From positions 1-57,940 of the forward strand of contig NZ_MWLM01000053.1 in assembly GCF_002198665.1 (NCBI RefSeq): a stretch of DNA of 57,940 nt, written 5' to 3'. The DNA comes from Novosphingobium sp. B 225 (GTDB lineage Bacteria > Pseudomonadota > Alphaproteobacteria > Sphingomonadales > Sphingomonadaceae). Position numbers and translations under genes: made by a program. The notes under the pieces were generated by a model that had not been told where the DNA came from, did no database searches, and saw only the letters and a list, made by a program, of their open reading frames with translations. How positions within the stretch are numbered: position 1 is the stretch's first letter; every line of letters begins with the position of its first letter. Below, one piece after another: positions 19,311-27,995 of this stretch.

Positions 19311-20219
19311 CTACTCCCAGAACGCCACGCAGCGCACTTCGATCGATTCGCGCACTTGTGTGCCGGGCAGACTGGTGTCGTGAAACGCGGTGTGCGGGCA
19401 GCGCCAGGTGACGGAGTGGTCGCTGTCATAGAATTTGAACAGCAGCACATCGTCACGGGTCATGTTGGAGAAATACCACCAGCGGTGTTCGTCGCGCTGG
19501 CGCAGGATCGTTGCGGCGATCATCTGGTCCTCACCCGCGACCGGGGCGGTCAAGGCATCGCCGGTCGGGAATTCGTCAACCACGAACAGCGTGTTGCTGG
19601 CCAGTTCATTCCCCTGAATTGAGCGTCCGTCCATCAAGGCCAGCGGCCAGTCCTGCGGCCCCGGACTGAAGGTGCGCCAAAAGCTGAAGCAGCAATGCCG
19701 CTTGAATCCCGGACCCTCCGGCCGCTGCGCCGCATAGATCCGCGCGCCCGCCGCCTCACCGGTGCGGGGATTATAGTCGATATGCGCTTCCCCCGCCTGC
19801 GGTTGCAGCCCGCCGGAATGCTGATAACCCGCTACTTTCTGCTGCGCCCGTTCGGTCAGATCGGCAGTGGTGCGCCGCATCCAGCCCTGCACCGCAACAA
19901 AGCTTGCACCCGAAAGCGCACAGACCGCCGCGGCGACTTCGGCATTGTACTTGGCGTCAACTTCGTCCCGGTCGGTAAAATCCGTCACGCCGGACGCGTG
20001 CTTTCCCAGCACAAAGCCGTGGGTATCGAGCGTAAAGTGATCGCGCAGCGGCATCCCATCGCGCATCGGCATCACGTGGTCGGTATAGACCCCCGTATTG
20101 ATCTCTGCCCCCTGGCTGACATAGCGCCGGGTGACATAATCCCCTTCCCCCAGATAGCGAATCAACGCCTCAGACCGACGCGCGCGTTCTTCTATTCCAT
20201 CGTCAGCCATGGTTGCCAT
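19311..20219 (-). CDS. CmcJ/NvfI-family oxidoreductase
   Basis: 302 residues. Motifs characteristic of this Fe(II)/2-oxoglutarate-like group are present: AHIDYNPRTGE (probable metal-binding H-x-D), FWRTFSPGPQDWPLALMDGR, LLFKFYDSD and the terminal RESIEVRCVAFWE, with a WRCPHTAFHD segment before it. Known relatives include CmcJ of cephamycin 7-alpha-methoxylation and fungal NvfI; bacterial homologues outside such clusters have unknown substrates. No biosynthetic neighbours are seen. The protein is cytoplasmic by sequence. The start ATG 20219 may instead be the Met three codons later. Confidence 0.82.
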   Translation of the reverse strand: MATMADDGIEERARRSEALIRYLGEGDYVTRRYVSQGAEINTGVYTDHVMPMRDGMPLRDHFTLDTHGFVLGKHASGVTDFTDRDEVDAKYNAEVAAAVCALSGASFVAVQGWMRRTTADLTERAQQKVAGYQHSGGLQPQAGEAHIDYNPRTGEAAGARIYAAQRPEGPGFKRHCCFSFWRTFSPGPQDWPLALMDGRSIQGNELASNTLFVVDEFPTGDALTAPVAGEDQMIAATILRQRDEHRWWYFSNMTRDDVLLFKFYDSDHSVTWRCPHTAFHDTSLPGTQVRESIEVRCVAFWE

Positions 20220-20281
20220 CGGCCCTCTCCTTTGGTCCGGATGGTAACGATCGTTAGAATTGAGGCAAGGGTCTATTCCCC

Positions 20282-20605
20282 TTACTTCTTCCGCATTTTC
20301 CGCGCCGCATAACGTTCATCGCGCGCGGCCTTGCGTTCAGCCTCGGTGAGGACCGGGGTCGTAGCCGCTTCGGCGGCGGCCTGAGCCTTGGCTTGCTTCT
20401 CGGCCTTGGCAGCCGCAAGCTCAGCCTTGCGGGCGGCGCTCTTTTCGGCCTGGGCCTGTTCGCGGGCGAGGCGGGCGGCGGCGAGCTTGGCCAGTTCGGC
20501 CGGATCGGGGGCGGGTTTGGCGGCAAGCTTCTTGAGGGCGCGCTCACGGGCCTGCTGAGCCAGAGCAGCGCGCTCTTGAAAGCTCGGTTCCTTGTATGAT
20601 GCCAT
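20282..20605 (-). CDS. DUF6481-family small basic/alanine-rich protein
   Basis: 107 residues from ATG 20605 (MASYKEPSFQERAALAQQAR). The whole chain is a highly charged, Ala/Lys/Glu/Arg-rich helix without hydrophobic segments, ending ERYAARKMRKK. This matches the short DUF6481 proteins common in sphingomonads. A function has not been assigned; the composition suggests an extended helix that might bind nucleic acid or ribosomes, which is only inference. Longer frames upstream read through a REP-like repeat and are rejected. It lies downstream of lepA on the same strand. Confidence 0.75.
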   Translation of the reverse strand: MASYKEPSFQERAALAQQARERALKKLAAKPAPDPAELAKLAAARLAREQAQAEKSAARKAELAAAKAEKQAKAQAAAEAATTPVLTEAERKAARDERYAARKMRKK

Positions 20606-20677
20606 GGTTGGGATGTTCTCTTTTCGCTGGGTAAAGAAGGGTTGCGAGAGGCCGTAGCACTCCTGCTGCTGTTCGTC

Positions 20678-20699
20678 GCCCCGGACTTGATGCGGGGTC
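20678..20699. repeat. REP-like palindrome
   Basis: A CCCCGGACTTGATGCGGGGT inverted repeat in the 215-bp gap between lepA and the DUF6481 gene. It is the same family as 1578-1606 and the pieces in 2328-2809. It may act as a terminator or processing site downstream of lepA. Confidence 0.6.
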
Positions 20700-20819
20700 A
20701 GGCCTGGTTTGAACGCCGGGCTGGAAGAGGTTGATAGCGCGGCGAAACCACTCAGCCACACTGCGCGCGGTCCCCCTCCCCCGGTCTGCTTCGAAAAAGA
20801 ACGGGAGAATCGTGCGGAG

Positions 20820-22637
20820 TTATTCCTCACCCATCCGCAATGCTGCGATAAATGCTTCCTGCGGGATGCTGACGTTGCCGTACTCGCGCATCTTGGCTTT
20901 GCCCTTCTTCTGCTTTTCCAGCAGCTTCTTCTTGCGGGTGATATCGCCGCCATAGCATTTGGCGGTAACGTCCTTGCGCATGGCACTGATGGTTTCTCGC
21001 GCTACTACCTTACCGCCAATGGCGGCCTGGATCGGGATCTTGAACAAGTGGCGCGGGATCAGGTCTTTCAGGCGTTCGCACATGTGGCGGCCGCGGGCTT
21101 CGGCGGCGTTGCGGTGCACAATCATCGAAAGTGCATCAACCGGCTCGTTATTGACGAGGATGGCCATTTTGACGAGGTCGCCCTCGCGCAGACCGATCTG
21201 CTCGTAATCGAAGCTGGCATAGCCGCGGCTGATGCTTTTCAGGCGGTCATAGAAATCGAACACCACTTCGTTGAGCGGCAATTCGTATTGCACCTGCGCG
21301 CGGCCGCCAACGTAGGTCAGCCCGGTCTGGATCCCGCGGCGGTCCTGGCAGAGTTTGAGGATCGAGCCGAGGTATTCATCGGGCGTGTAGATCGTGGCTT
21401 TGATCCACGGTTCGTCGATTTGTTCGATCCGGCTGGGATCGGGGTAATCGGCCGGATTGTGGAGCAGAATCTCGCGCGCATCATCCGTGCGGCTGGCGCG
21501 CAACTGGATGCGGTAAACCACTGATGGCGCGGTGGTGATCAGGTCCAGATCATATTCGCGGGTCAGGCGTTCCTGGATGATTTCGAGGTGCAGCAGGCCG
21601 AGGAAACCCGCGCGGAAACCAAAGCCGAGCGCGGCGCTGCTTTCCATTTCGAAGCTGAAGCTGGCATCGTTGAGCCGCAGCTTGGCGATGCTTTCGCGCA
21701 ATTTCTCAAAGTCCGCCGCGTCAACCGGGAACAGGCCGCAGAACACCACCGGCTGGACTTCCTTGAAGCCGGGCAGCGGCTCAAGCGCGCCCTGCTTGGT
21801 GGTGGTGATGGTATCGCCGACGCGGGCCTGGGCAACTTCCTTGATCTGGGCGGTGATGAAGCCGATTTCGCCGGGGCCCAATTCATCCAGTTGCTCGATC
21901 TTGGGGGTGAAGCAGCCGACGCGGTCAATCAGGTGTTCGGTGCCGCCGGCCATGAATTTGACCGAGAGGCCCTTTTTGATCACCCCGTCGATGATCCGCA
22001 CGAGGATCACCACGCCAAGGTAGGGATCGTACCAGGAATCGACCAGCATGGCCTTCAAGGGCGCGGTGCGGTCGCCCTTGGGCGGGGGAATCTTGGTGAC
22101 GATCGCTTCAAGCACTTCGGCAATGCCGATCCCCGATTTGGCGCTGGCGAGCACGGCTTCGCTGGCATCGAGGCCGATCACTTCCTCAATTTCGGCGCGG
22201 ACCTTTTCGGGTTCAGCGGCGGGAAGATCGATCTTGTTGATGACGGGCACGATTTCGTGGTCGTGCTCGATCGATTGGTAAACGTTGGCAAGCGTCTGCG
22301 CCTCAACCCCTTGTGCCGCGTCGACCACCAGCAGCGCGCCTTCGCAGGCGGCGAGGCTGCGGCTGACTTCATAGGCGAAATCGACGTGGCCGGGGGTATC
22401 CATGAGGTTCAGCTCATAGTCCTTGCCATCCTTGGCGCGGTATTTGAGCCGGACCGTCTGGGCCTTGATCGTGATCCCGCGCTCTTTCTCAATGTCCATA
22501 TTGTCAAGGACTTGTGCGCTCATCTCGCGCTCAGAAAGGCCGCCGGTGAACTGGATCAGCCGGTCGGCAAGCGTGCTCTTGCCGTGGTCGATGTGGGCAA
22601 TAATCGAAAAATTGCGGATAGAAGCCAATTCAGTCAT
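20820..22637 (-). CDS. lepA: Elongation factor 4 (translational GTPase)
   Basis: 605 residues, the standard LepA/EF4 length. G-domain motifs: [13 protein letters not shown] (G1), ERGITIKAQ (G2 region), DTPGHVDF (G3) and NKIDLPAA (G4). These are followed by EF-G-like domains II, III and V and the LepA-specific C-terminal domain with [20 protein letters not shown] and the end [15 protein letters not shown]. It back-translocates ribosomes or assists their assembly under stress. The start is ATG 22637 with the usual [20 protein letters not shown] beginning. Monocistronic by spacing. Confidence 0.97.
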   Translation of the reverse strand: MTELASIRNFSIIAHIDHGKSTLADRLIQFTGGLSEREMSAQVLDNMDIEKERGITIKAQTVRLKYRAKDGKDYELNLMDTPGHVDFAYEVSRSLAACEGALLVVDAAQGVEAQTLANVYQSIEHDHEIVPVINKIDLPAAEPEKVRAEIEEVIGLDASEAVLASAKSGIGIAEVLEAIVTKIPPPKGDRTAPLKAMLVDSWYDPYLGVVILVRIIDGVIKKGLSVKFMAGGTEHLIDRVGCFTPKIEQLDELGPGEIGFITAQIKEVAQARVGDTITTTKQGALEPLPGFKEVQPVVFCGLFPVDAADFEKLRESIAKLRLNDASFSFEMESSAALGFGFRAGFLGLLHLEIIQERLTREYDLDLITTAPSVVYRIQLRASRTDDAREILLHNPADYPDPSRIEQIDEPWIKATIYTPDEYLGSILKLCQDRRGIQTGLTYVGGRAQVQYELPLNEVVFDFYDRLKSISRGYASFDYEQIGLREGDLVKMAILVNNEPVDALSMIVHRNAAEARGRHMCERLKDLIPRHLFKIPIQAAIGGKVVARETISAMRKDVTAKCYGGDITRKKKLLEKQKKGKAKMREYGNVSIPQEAFIAALRMGEE

Positions 22638-22700
22638 CGCGCGCCGTTAGCAGCGCAGCGCCATGCTGTCACCGCAGAACGTAGTCTTGGCGCGACGGGC

Positions 22701-24941
22701 TCAGGCCACCTTGTTCTTTGGCTTCATGTCGGCAGTAGAACCGAATTTGGGCAAGCTCATCGGGGCCCCGGCCTGCTGCATCAACTGCATCGGATACTGT
22801 CCCGGCGGCAACGCCTGCAACGGCATGCCGGCCTGGGCCATGATATAGGGTGAAATGCGGTGGCGGGTGCACAGCCCGCCTGCGCCGTCATCCACCAGAT
22901 GCTGTTCGAATTCGAGCCCCTGCATCGCTCCGGCCGAGCGGCGGACCATCGCGACAGCCAGCTGCCCTTCCCCGAAATCAACCACAAACGGAGTGCCGAT
23001 CGGCACATCGAGCAGCCCTTCGACCATGCAGCCAGTGCGCGACAGGTTGCGCATGGTGGCCTCATAGCGGTGATCCTCATGGATCAGGCCAACCTTGCGC
23101 AGCACGGTGCGGCGTTCCTGGCGGTATTTGCTGGGGCCGCTGGGTTCAATCACCCAGGTGCCGCTCAGCATGGCTTCGGTCACATCTTCGCAGCTGATCG
23201 CCGGGGCATAGATGTAGCCCTGAATCTGGCTCACACCCAGCTTCTGCATCGCCTGCAGTTCATCCAGGGCTTCGATCCCCTCGGCCGTGGTCTCCATGCC
23301 AAGGGCAATGGCCAGGCTGACGATCGCGGCGATGATCGCGTTGTTGCGATTGCCCGGCTGGGTCACGCCGGCAATAAAGCCCTTGTCGATCTTGATCTTG
23401 TCAAACGGGGCGTGCTGCAGATAGCCGAGTGAGGAATAGCCGGTGCCGAAATCGTCCAGCGCCAGCCGCACACCCAGCAATTTCAGCGAATTGAACATAT
23501 CCGCCGTGCTCGATTCATCCCCCAGGAAGATCGATTCCGTCAGTTCAAGCTCAAGCCGTTCAGGCGCAAGTTCGGCATGGGCCAGCGCTTGGGCCACCAC
23601 GGAAGTGAAGCCGGGGTTGGCAAATTGCGATGCCGATACGTTAACCGCCACCCGCACTTCGCCGGGCCAGGTTGCCGCATCCATGCAGGCCTGCTTCATC
23701 ACCCAATCGCCCAGCGCGCCGATCAGGTTCGCTTCTTCGGCTACGGGGATAAACACGCTGGGCGGGATCGGGCCCATTTCCGGGTGGTCCCAGCGGCTGA
23801 AGGCCTCAAGCGTGACGACCTTGTTGGTCTTGGTATCGACAATCGGTTGATAGGCGACGCGCAGTTCACCGTTGCTAAGAGCATCGCGCAGATCGTCCTC
23901 GATCCGCTTGCGCCGCTCTGCCTCGCTGTGGAGATCACTGGAATAGAACCGGAACTGGCCGCGCCCGCCGCCTTTCGAAGCATAGAGCGCAAGGTCCGCG
24001 CTGCGAATCAGTTCTTCGCTGTCGAGCCCGTCATAAGGCGCAATCGCGATCCCGATCGAAGCACCGATGACACAACGGCTGCCTTCGATCTGATAGGGCT
24101 GCGATACCATGGTGATGATGGTCTTGGCGATTTCGCCCAGCCGCCCGCGATCATCAACATCGGGCAGCATGATCTGGAATTCGTCCCCGCCCAGGCGGCC
24201 GATCTCGCAGCCCTTTTCAGTGACCACGCGCTGCAGGCGCTGCGCCACCTGCTTGAGCAATTCATCGCCTGCCGGATGGCCCAGCGTATCGTTGACCTGT
24301 TTGAACCGGTCCAGATCGATCATCATCACCGCACAGGCGCGCTTGGCGGCCTTGTAGGCGGTCAGCGTCGCCGTGAGCCGCTTGCCCATGCGGTGGCGGT
24401 TGGCAAGGCCAGTCAGCGAATCGTACTGGGCGAGGCGCGATGCGTCTTTCTGACTCTGGCGGGTTGCGGTGACATCGGTTCCGTTGCCGTTATAGCCGCA
24501 GAAGTCGCCCTGGGCATTGAACTGTGGGCGCCCGGAAATTGACCACCAGACCTCGGTTCCTTCCAGCGCGGCGCGCACGGCCAGTTCAACAAAGGTCTTG
24601 CGGGCTGACAGCATCAGCGGAAGCGTGCGTTCAACCGTATCGTCTTCATCCCGGTCCAGGATGAACAGCGACTGGATCGGCTGCCCAACCAGTTCGCCAC
24701 GCTCGCGGCCCAGGCTTTTGGCAACGCAATCCGAAATGTAGGTCAGATGGCCTTCGCTATTGCTGGCCCAGAACCAACCGATGCCGCTCTGTTCATAATC
24801 GCGCAGCAGCGAAATCGCGCGGTTGAGCTCTTCACCCTTGGGCATTGGGCCAGTTTCAGGCACACGCGGGCCTGCGTCACCCTTGCCGTTACCCAGCAGG
24901 TTGCGCAGCATTCCCAAACCTGAACCTTTTGCTTCAGCCAT
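22701..24941 (-). CDS. PAS-GGDEF-EAL-PilZ cyclic di-GMP signalling protein
   Basis: 746 residues from ATG 24941. Order: a PAS sensor (about 45-165, GIGWFWASNSEGHLTYISD), GGDEF (about 180-335, IGRLGGDEFQIMLPD, canonical), EAL (about 355-600) and a C-terminal PilZ-like domain (about 640-730, MRNLSRTGCMVEGLLDVPIG). In the EAL domain the signature reads VTLEAFSRWDHP, so Leu is replaced by Phe, while LDDFGTGYSSLGYL and the later Glu/Lys residues are present. The protein could both make and degrade c-di-GMP and bind it through PilZ. It is soluble. It follows the paralogue at 25065 by 123 bp on the same strand; the two are tandem duplicates. Confidence 0.93.
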   Translation of the reverse strand: MAEAKGSGLGMLRNLLGNGKGDAGPRVPETGPMPKGEELNRAISLLRDYEQSGIGWFWASNSEGHLTYISDCVAKSLGRERGELVGQPIQSLFILDRDEDDTVERTLPLMLSARKTFVELAVRAALEGTEVWWSISGRPQFNAQGDFCGYNGNGTDVTATRQSQKDASRLAQYDSLTGLANRHRMGKRLTATLTAYKAAKRACAVMMIDLDRFKQVNDTLGHPAGDELLKQVAQRLQRVVTEKGCEIGRLGGDEFQIMLPDVDDRGRLGEIAKTIITMVSQPYQIEGSRCVIGASIGIAIAPYDGLDSEELIRSADLALYASKGGGRGQFRFYSSDLHSEAERRKRIEDDLRDALSNGELRVAYQPIVDTKTNKVVTLEAFSRWDHPEMGPIPPSVFIPVAEEANLIGALGDWVMKQACMDAATWPGEVRVAVNVSASQFANPGFTSVVAQALAHAELAPERLELELTESIFLGDESSTADMFNSLKLLGVRLALDDFGTGYSSLGYLQHAPFDKIKIDKGFIAGVTQPGNRNNAIIAAIVSLAIALGMETTAEGIEALDELQAMQKLGVSQIQGYIYAPAISCEDVTEAMLSGTWVIEPSGPSKYRQERRTVLRKVGLIHEDHRYEATMRNLSRTGCMVEGLLDVPIGTPFVVDFGEGQLAVAMVRRSAGAMQGLEFEQHLVDDGAGGLCTRHRISPYIMAQAGMPLQALPPGQYPMQLMQQAGAPMSLPKFGSTADMKPKNKVA

Positions 24942-25064
24942 GCCGGTGGTTCCGTGGTGCTCCGTAAAGTTGCCGATCAAGCAGCAGGCTATAACTAAAC
25001 GTAGTTGCCAAACCGCTAAGATTACCGCGGACGCAACTATCTGAACTTGCGGGAAATGCACTTA

Positions 25065-27806
25065 TCAAGCGGCTTCTCCCGTCTGGCGCAGCAGGCCGCT
25101 TCGCGGCTTTGCGGCACCCGTGCCGAGCACTGCGATCCGGCCCGATTCGTCAAGCAGCAGCGGCGCGGCGAATTCAACGCCCATCCGGTCTTCCTGGCAC
25201 CAGCGCGCGGTGGCCGTAACCACTCCGCCTTCGGCCAGCATGATCCGGAAGATCGTCCCCGGCGGGACATTCCACAGCCCTTCGACCATGGCCCCGGTGG
25301 TAGAGATATTGCGGATCGTGCCCTGATATTGCTGCGCGCCATGCTCCAGCGTGATCTTGCGTAGCATGGTCTGGCGCACGGCGCGGGCCGCGCGCGGCCC
25401 TTTGGCAATCGCGGTCAGCCCGGTCAGCAGGCGCTGGGTAGCCGCGGCGACGGTCAGCGGCTTCTCATAGATATAGCCCTGCACGTGGCTGCAGCCCAGC
25501 ATGCGCACCAGATCCAGTTCGTCCAGCGTTTCCACGCCTTCAGCGGTGGTTTCCATGCCCAAGGCCTCGGCCAGGCTGACGATCGAGGAGATAATCGCGC
25601 CGTTGCGGCTGCCGACAATGGTGGCACCGCGCACGAACGACTGGTCGATCTTGATCTTGTCGAACGGCGCCTTCTTGAGATAGCCGAGCGAGGAATAGCC
25701 GGTCCCGAAATCGTCCAGCGAAAGGCGCACGCCCACCCGCTTGAGCGCGGCAAACATGGCGTCAGTGCCAGCATCGTCGTTCAGGAACACGCTCTCGGTG
25801 ATTTCCAGTTCCAGCCGTTGCGGGCTGATCTGGGCACTGGCCAGCGCATTGGTGATGATCGCGGGCAAAGCCGGATTGGAGAACTGCAGCGGCGAAACGT
25901 TCACCGCCACGCGCACGCTTTCCGGCCACTGGCTCAGGTCGCGGCAGGCGGTGCGTAGCGCCCATTCACCGATCGGCGCAATCAGGCCAGTGTCTTCGGC
26001 AATCGGAATGAATTTGGCCGGCGACATCATCCCCCGGGTCGGATGGTTCCAGCGCAGCAGCGCCTCGAACCCGGTGATCCGCTCGGTCGAGGTATGAACC
26101 ACCGGCTGGTAATAGAGCTCAAGCCCATCATGGGCGAGCGCATCGCGCAGATCCTGTTCCAGCTGCCGGCGTTCCTCGGCATCGCTGTGCAGGTCTGCGG
26201 CATAGAAGTGGTGCCGACCGCGCCCGCCATCCTTGGCGGCATAAAGCGCCAGGTCCGCGTTGCGGATGATGGCTTCGGCTGTCACGCCGTCAGCCGGAGA
26301 CAGCGCGATCCCCACCGAAGCGCCGATCACGACCCGGTGGCCTTCGATCGTATAGGGTTCCGACAGGTCATGGATGACCCGTCGCGCCAGTTCGGCCAGA
26401 TCCTCGCGGCGGTGATGTCCGGCCAGCACGACCTGGAATTCATCCCCGCCCAAGCGCCCCACCCGGCCTGCTTCGCCTACGGTGCGCTCCAGCCGGCTCG
26501 AAACCATCTTGAGCAGGGCATCCCCGGCGGGGTGGCCCATGGTATCGTTGACCTGTTTGAACCGGTCGAGATCGAGCAAGAACACCGAGCAGGCCCGGTG
26601 TTCGATGTGCGGCGCGGCCAGGATCTTCTCGAGCGTCTGCGCCATCTGCAACCGGTTGGCGAGGCCGGTGAGTGAATCGTAATGCGCCAGGCGGGTCGCG
26701 TTCTCTTCGGACCGGCGCTTTTCAGTCAGGTCATGGCCCGAGCCGCGAAAGCCCAGGAAGTTGCCGAAACTGTCATAGATCGGTCGTCCACTGATCGACC
26801 ACCAGCGTTCCTCGTGCCCGATGGCGGCCCGGATCCCCAGTTCGCTGAACGCTGATCGCGCATTGAGGTGGAAGGCCAGGGTCCGCTCGCTGTCCTGCCC
26901 GGCTGGGTCGTTGACAAACAATTCGGTAAAGGGCCGCCCGGTCAGTGATTTGCTCCCCAGCAACTGCGCAACCGTGGGCGATACGTAAACGATCACCCCG
27001 CGGCGGTCGCTTTCCCAGAACCAGCCCTGGCCGGTCTGTTCGAAATCGTTGAGGATTTCCTCGGCGCGCAGTTGGGCGCGTTCCCGGTCAATCTGGGCGC
27101 GGATCGCGGCGGCGTTTGCCTTGGATTCGCGCTGACCGACGAAGATCCCGACCGCGACACCCAGGGCAAGCCCTGCCCAGGTCTCGATAGTCCCGGCCAT
27201 CACGGTGACCCCGATCCACAGCCCGATCTGGCTGACGATCAGCGCGATCACCCGGCGATTGAGGATCACCGCAGCCAGAGCCGCGCAAATGATCAGCAGG
27301 CCCAGCGAATCGCTCCAGTCGACATCGCTGCCGACCTTCCACCGGGCGATGGCCAGGCCGAACAACAGCATCGGCAGGCCGACAACGGCCAGCAGCATGC
27401 CAAAATGCTTGGTCCCGGTATCGCAATGGTCACGTTCAATCCGCACCGCAATCGGGGTGAACGCGGCGACGGCAACAGCCATGATCCCGAGCAAGGCCGT
27501 GCCCAGTGGCGGCGTGGACCACGAAGCGACACCGTTGAGCAGCAGCGCGATCCCCAGGACCGGCGCCATCACCGTCCAATTGCGATCGAGCATATGGACG
27601 AGAGTGGCGTGATCCTTGGTCTGACGATGGCGCGCGGCACGGTCGGTGCGGGCGGCCTGTTGGCGCAACTGGCCAGGCGAACCGGTGGTGCTGACAGCAG
27701 TCCGGGGCGCTCCGCGCGGGGCAGCTTCCGCAGCCGCGCTGGTGGGCGCGGTCGGTCGGGGCGCGGGCTGCGCCTCGGGTAGCTGCCTGGCAGGCTGGGC
27801 CGTCAT
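25065..27806 (-). CDS. Membrane-bound PAS-GGDEF-EAL-PilZ cyclic di-GMP signalling protein
   Basis: 913 residues. A Pro/Ala-rich N-terminus (1-60) precedes about five membrane helices (75-215), a PAS domain (about 245-365, GQGWFWESDRRGVIVYVSP), GGDEF (VGRLGGDEFQVVLAG, canonical), EAL (FEALLRWNHP and LDDFGTGYSSLGYLKKAPFD, canonical) and a PilZ-like end (IRNISTTGAMVEGLWNVPPG). It is closely related to the next protein downstream but adds a membrane sensor module and keeps the exact EAL motif. Dual cyclase/phosphodiesterase potential. Its gene is divergent from phaC, with a palindrome in the shared control region. Confidence 0.93.
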   Translation of the reverse strand: MTAQPARQLPEAQPAPRPTAPTSAAAEAAPRGAPRTAVSTTGSPGQLRQQAARTDRAARHRQTKDHATLVHMLDRNWTVMAPVLGIALLLNGVASWSTPPLGTALLGIMAVAVAAFTPIAVRIERDHCDTGTKHFGMLLAVVGLPMLLFGLAIARWKVGSDVDWSDSLGLLIICAALAAVILNRRVIALIVSQIGLWIGVTVMAGTIETWAGLALGVAVGIFVGQRESKANAAAIRAQIDRERAQLRAEEILNDFEQTGQGWFWESDRRGVIVYVSPTVAQLLGSKSLTGRPFTELFVNDPAGQDSERTLAFHLNARSAFSELGIRAAIGHEERWWSISGRPIYDSFGNFLGFRGSGHDLTEKRRSEENATRLAHYDSLTGLANRLQMAQTLEKILAAPHIEHRACSVFLLDLDRFKQVNDTMGHPAGDALLKMVSSRLERTVGEAGRVGRLGGDEFQVVLAGHHRREDLAELARRVIHDLSEPYTIEGHRVVIGASVGIALSPADGVTAEAIIRNADLALYAAKDGGRGRHHFYAADLHSDAEERRQLEQDLRDALAHDGLELYYQPVVHTSTERITGFEALLRWNHPTRGMMSPAKFIPIAEDTGLIAPIGEWALRTACRDLSQWPESVRVAVNVSPLQFSNPALPAIITNALASAQISPQRLELEITESVFLNDDAGTDAMFAALKRVGVRLSLDDFGTGYSSLGYLKKAPFDKIKIDQSFVRGATIVGSRNGAIISSIVSLAEALGMETTAEGVETLDELDLVRMLGCSHVQGYIYEKPLTVAAATQRLLTGLTAIAKGPRAARAVRQTMLRKITLEHGAQQYQGTIRNISTTGAMVEGLWNVPPGTIFRIMLAEGGVVTATARWCQEDRMGVEFAAPLLLDESGRIAVLGTGAAKPRSGLLRQTGEAA

Positions 27807-27838
27807 GGTGCTGCAAATGCCTGAAAACCGTTTGAGAA

Positions 27839-27855
27839 ATGGTTAAATTTACCAT
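27839..27855. promoter_or_regulatory. AT-rich near-palindrome in divergent GGDEF-EAL/phaC control region
   Basis: ATGGTTAAATTTACCAT: arms ATGG/CCAT surround a TAAATTTA palindrome. It lies 33 bp upstream of the GGDEF-EAL start and about 140 bp upstream of the chosen phaC start, in otherwise GC-rich DNA. It looks like an operator or overlapping promoter; the binding protein is unknown. Confidence 0.4.
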
Positions 27856-27995
27856 TATGACTGGCAGAAATTCGCGCTCGGTAAGTCCACGGGGTCTGTG
27901 CTTGAATTGCCTCGCCGGGCAGTGCATGTTTCACCGCAATGACAGACCCAGGCGGGTTCGCACCACGCCTGCGGCACAACGATTGGGGATCCGGG

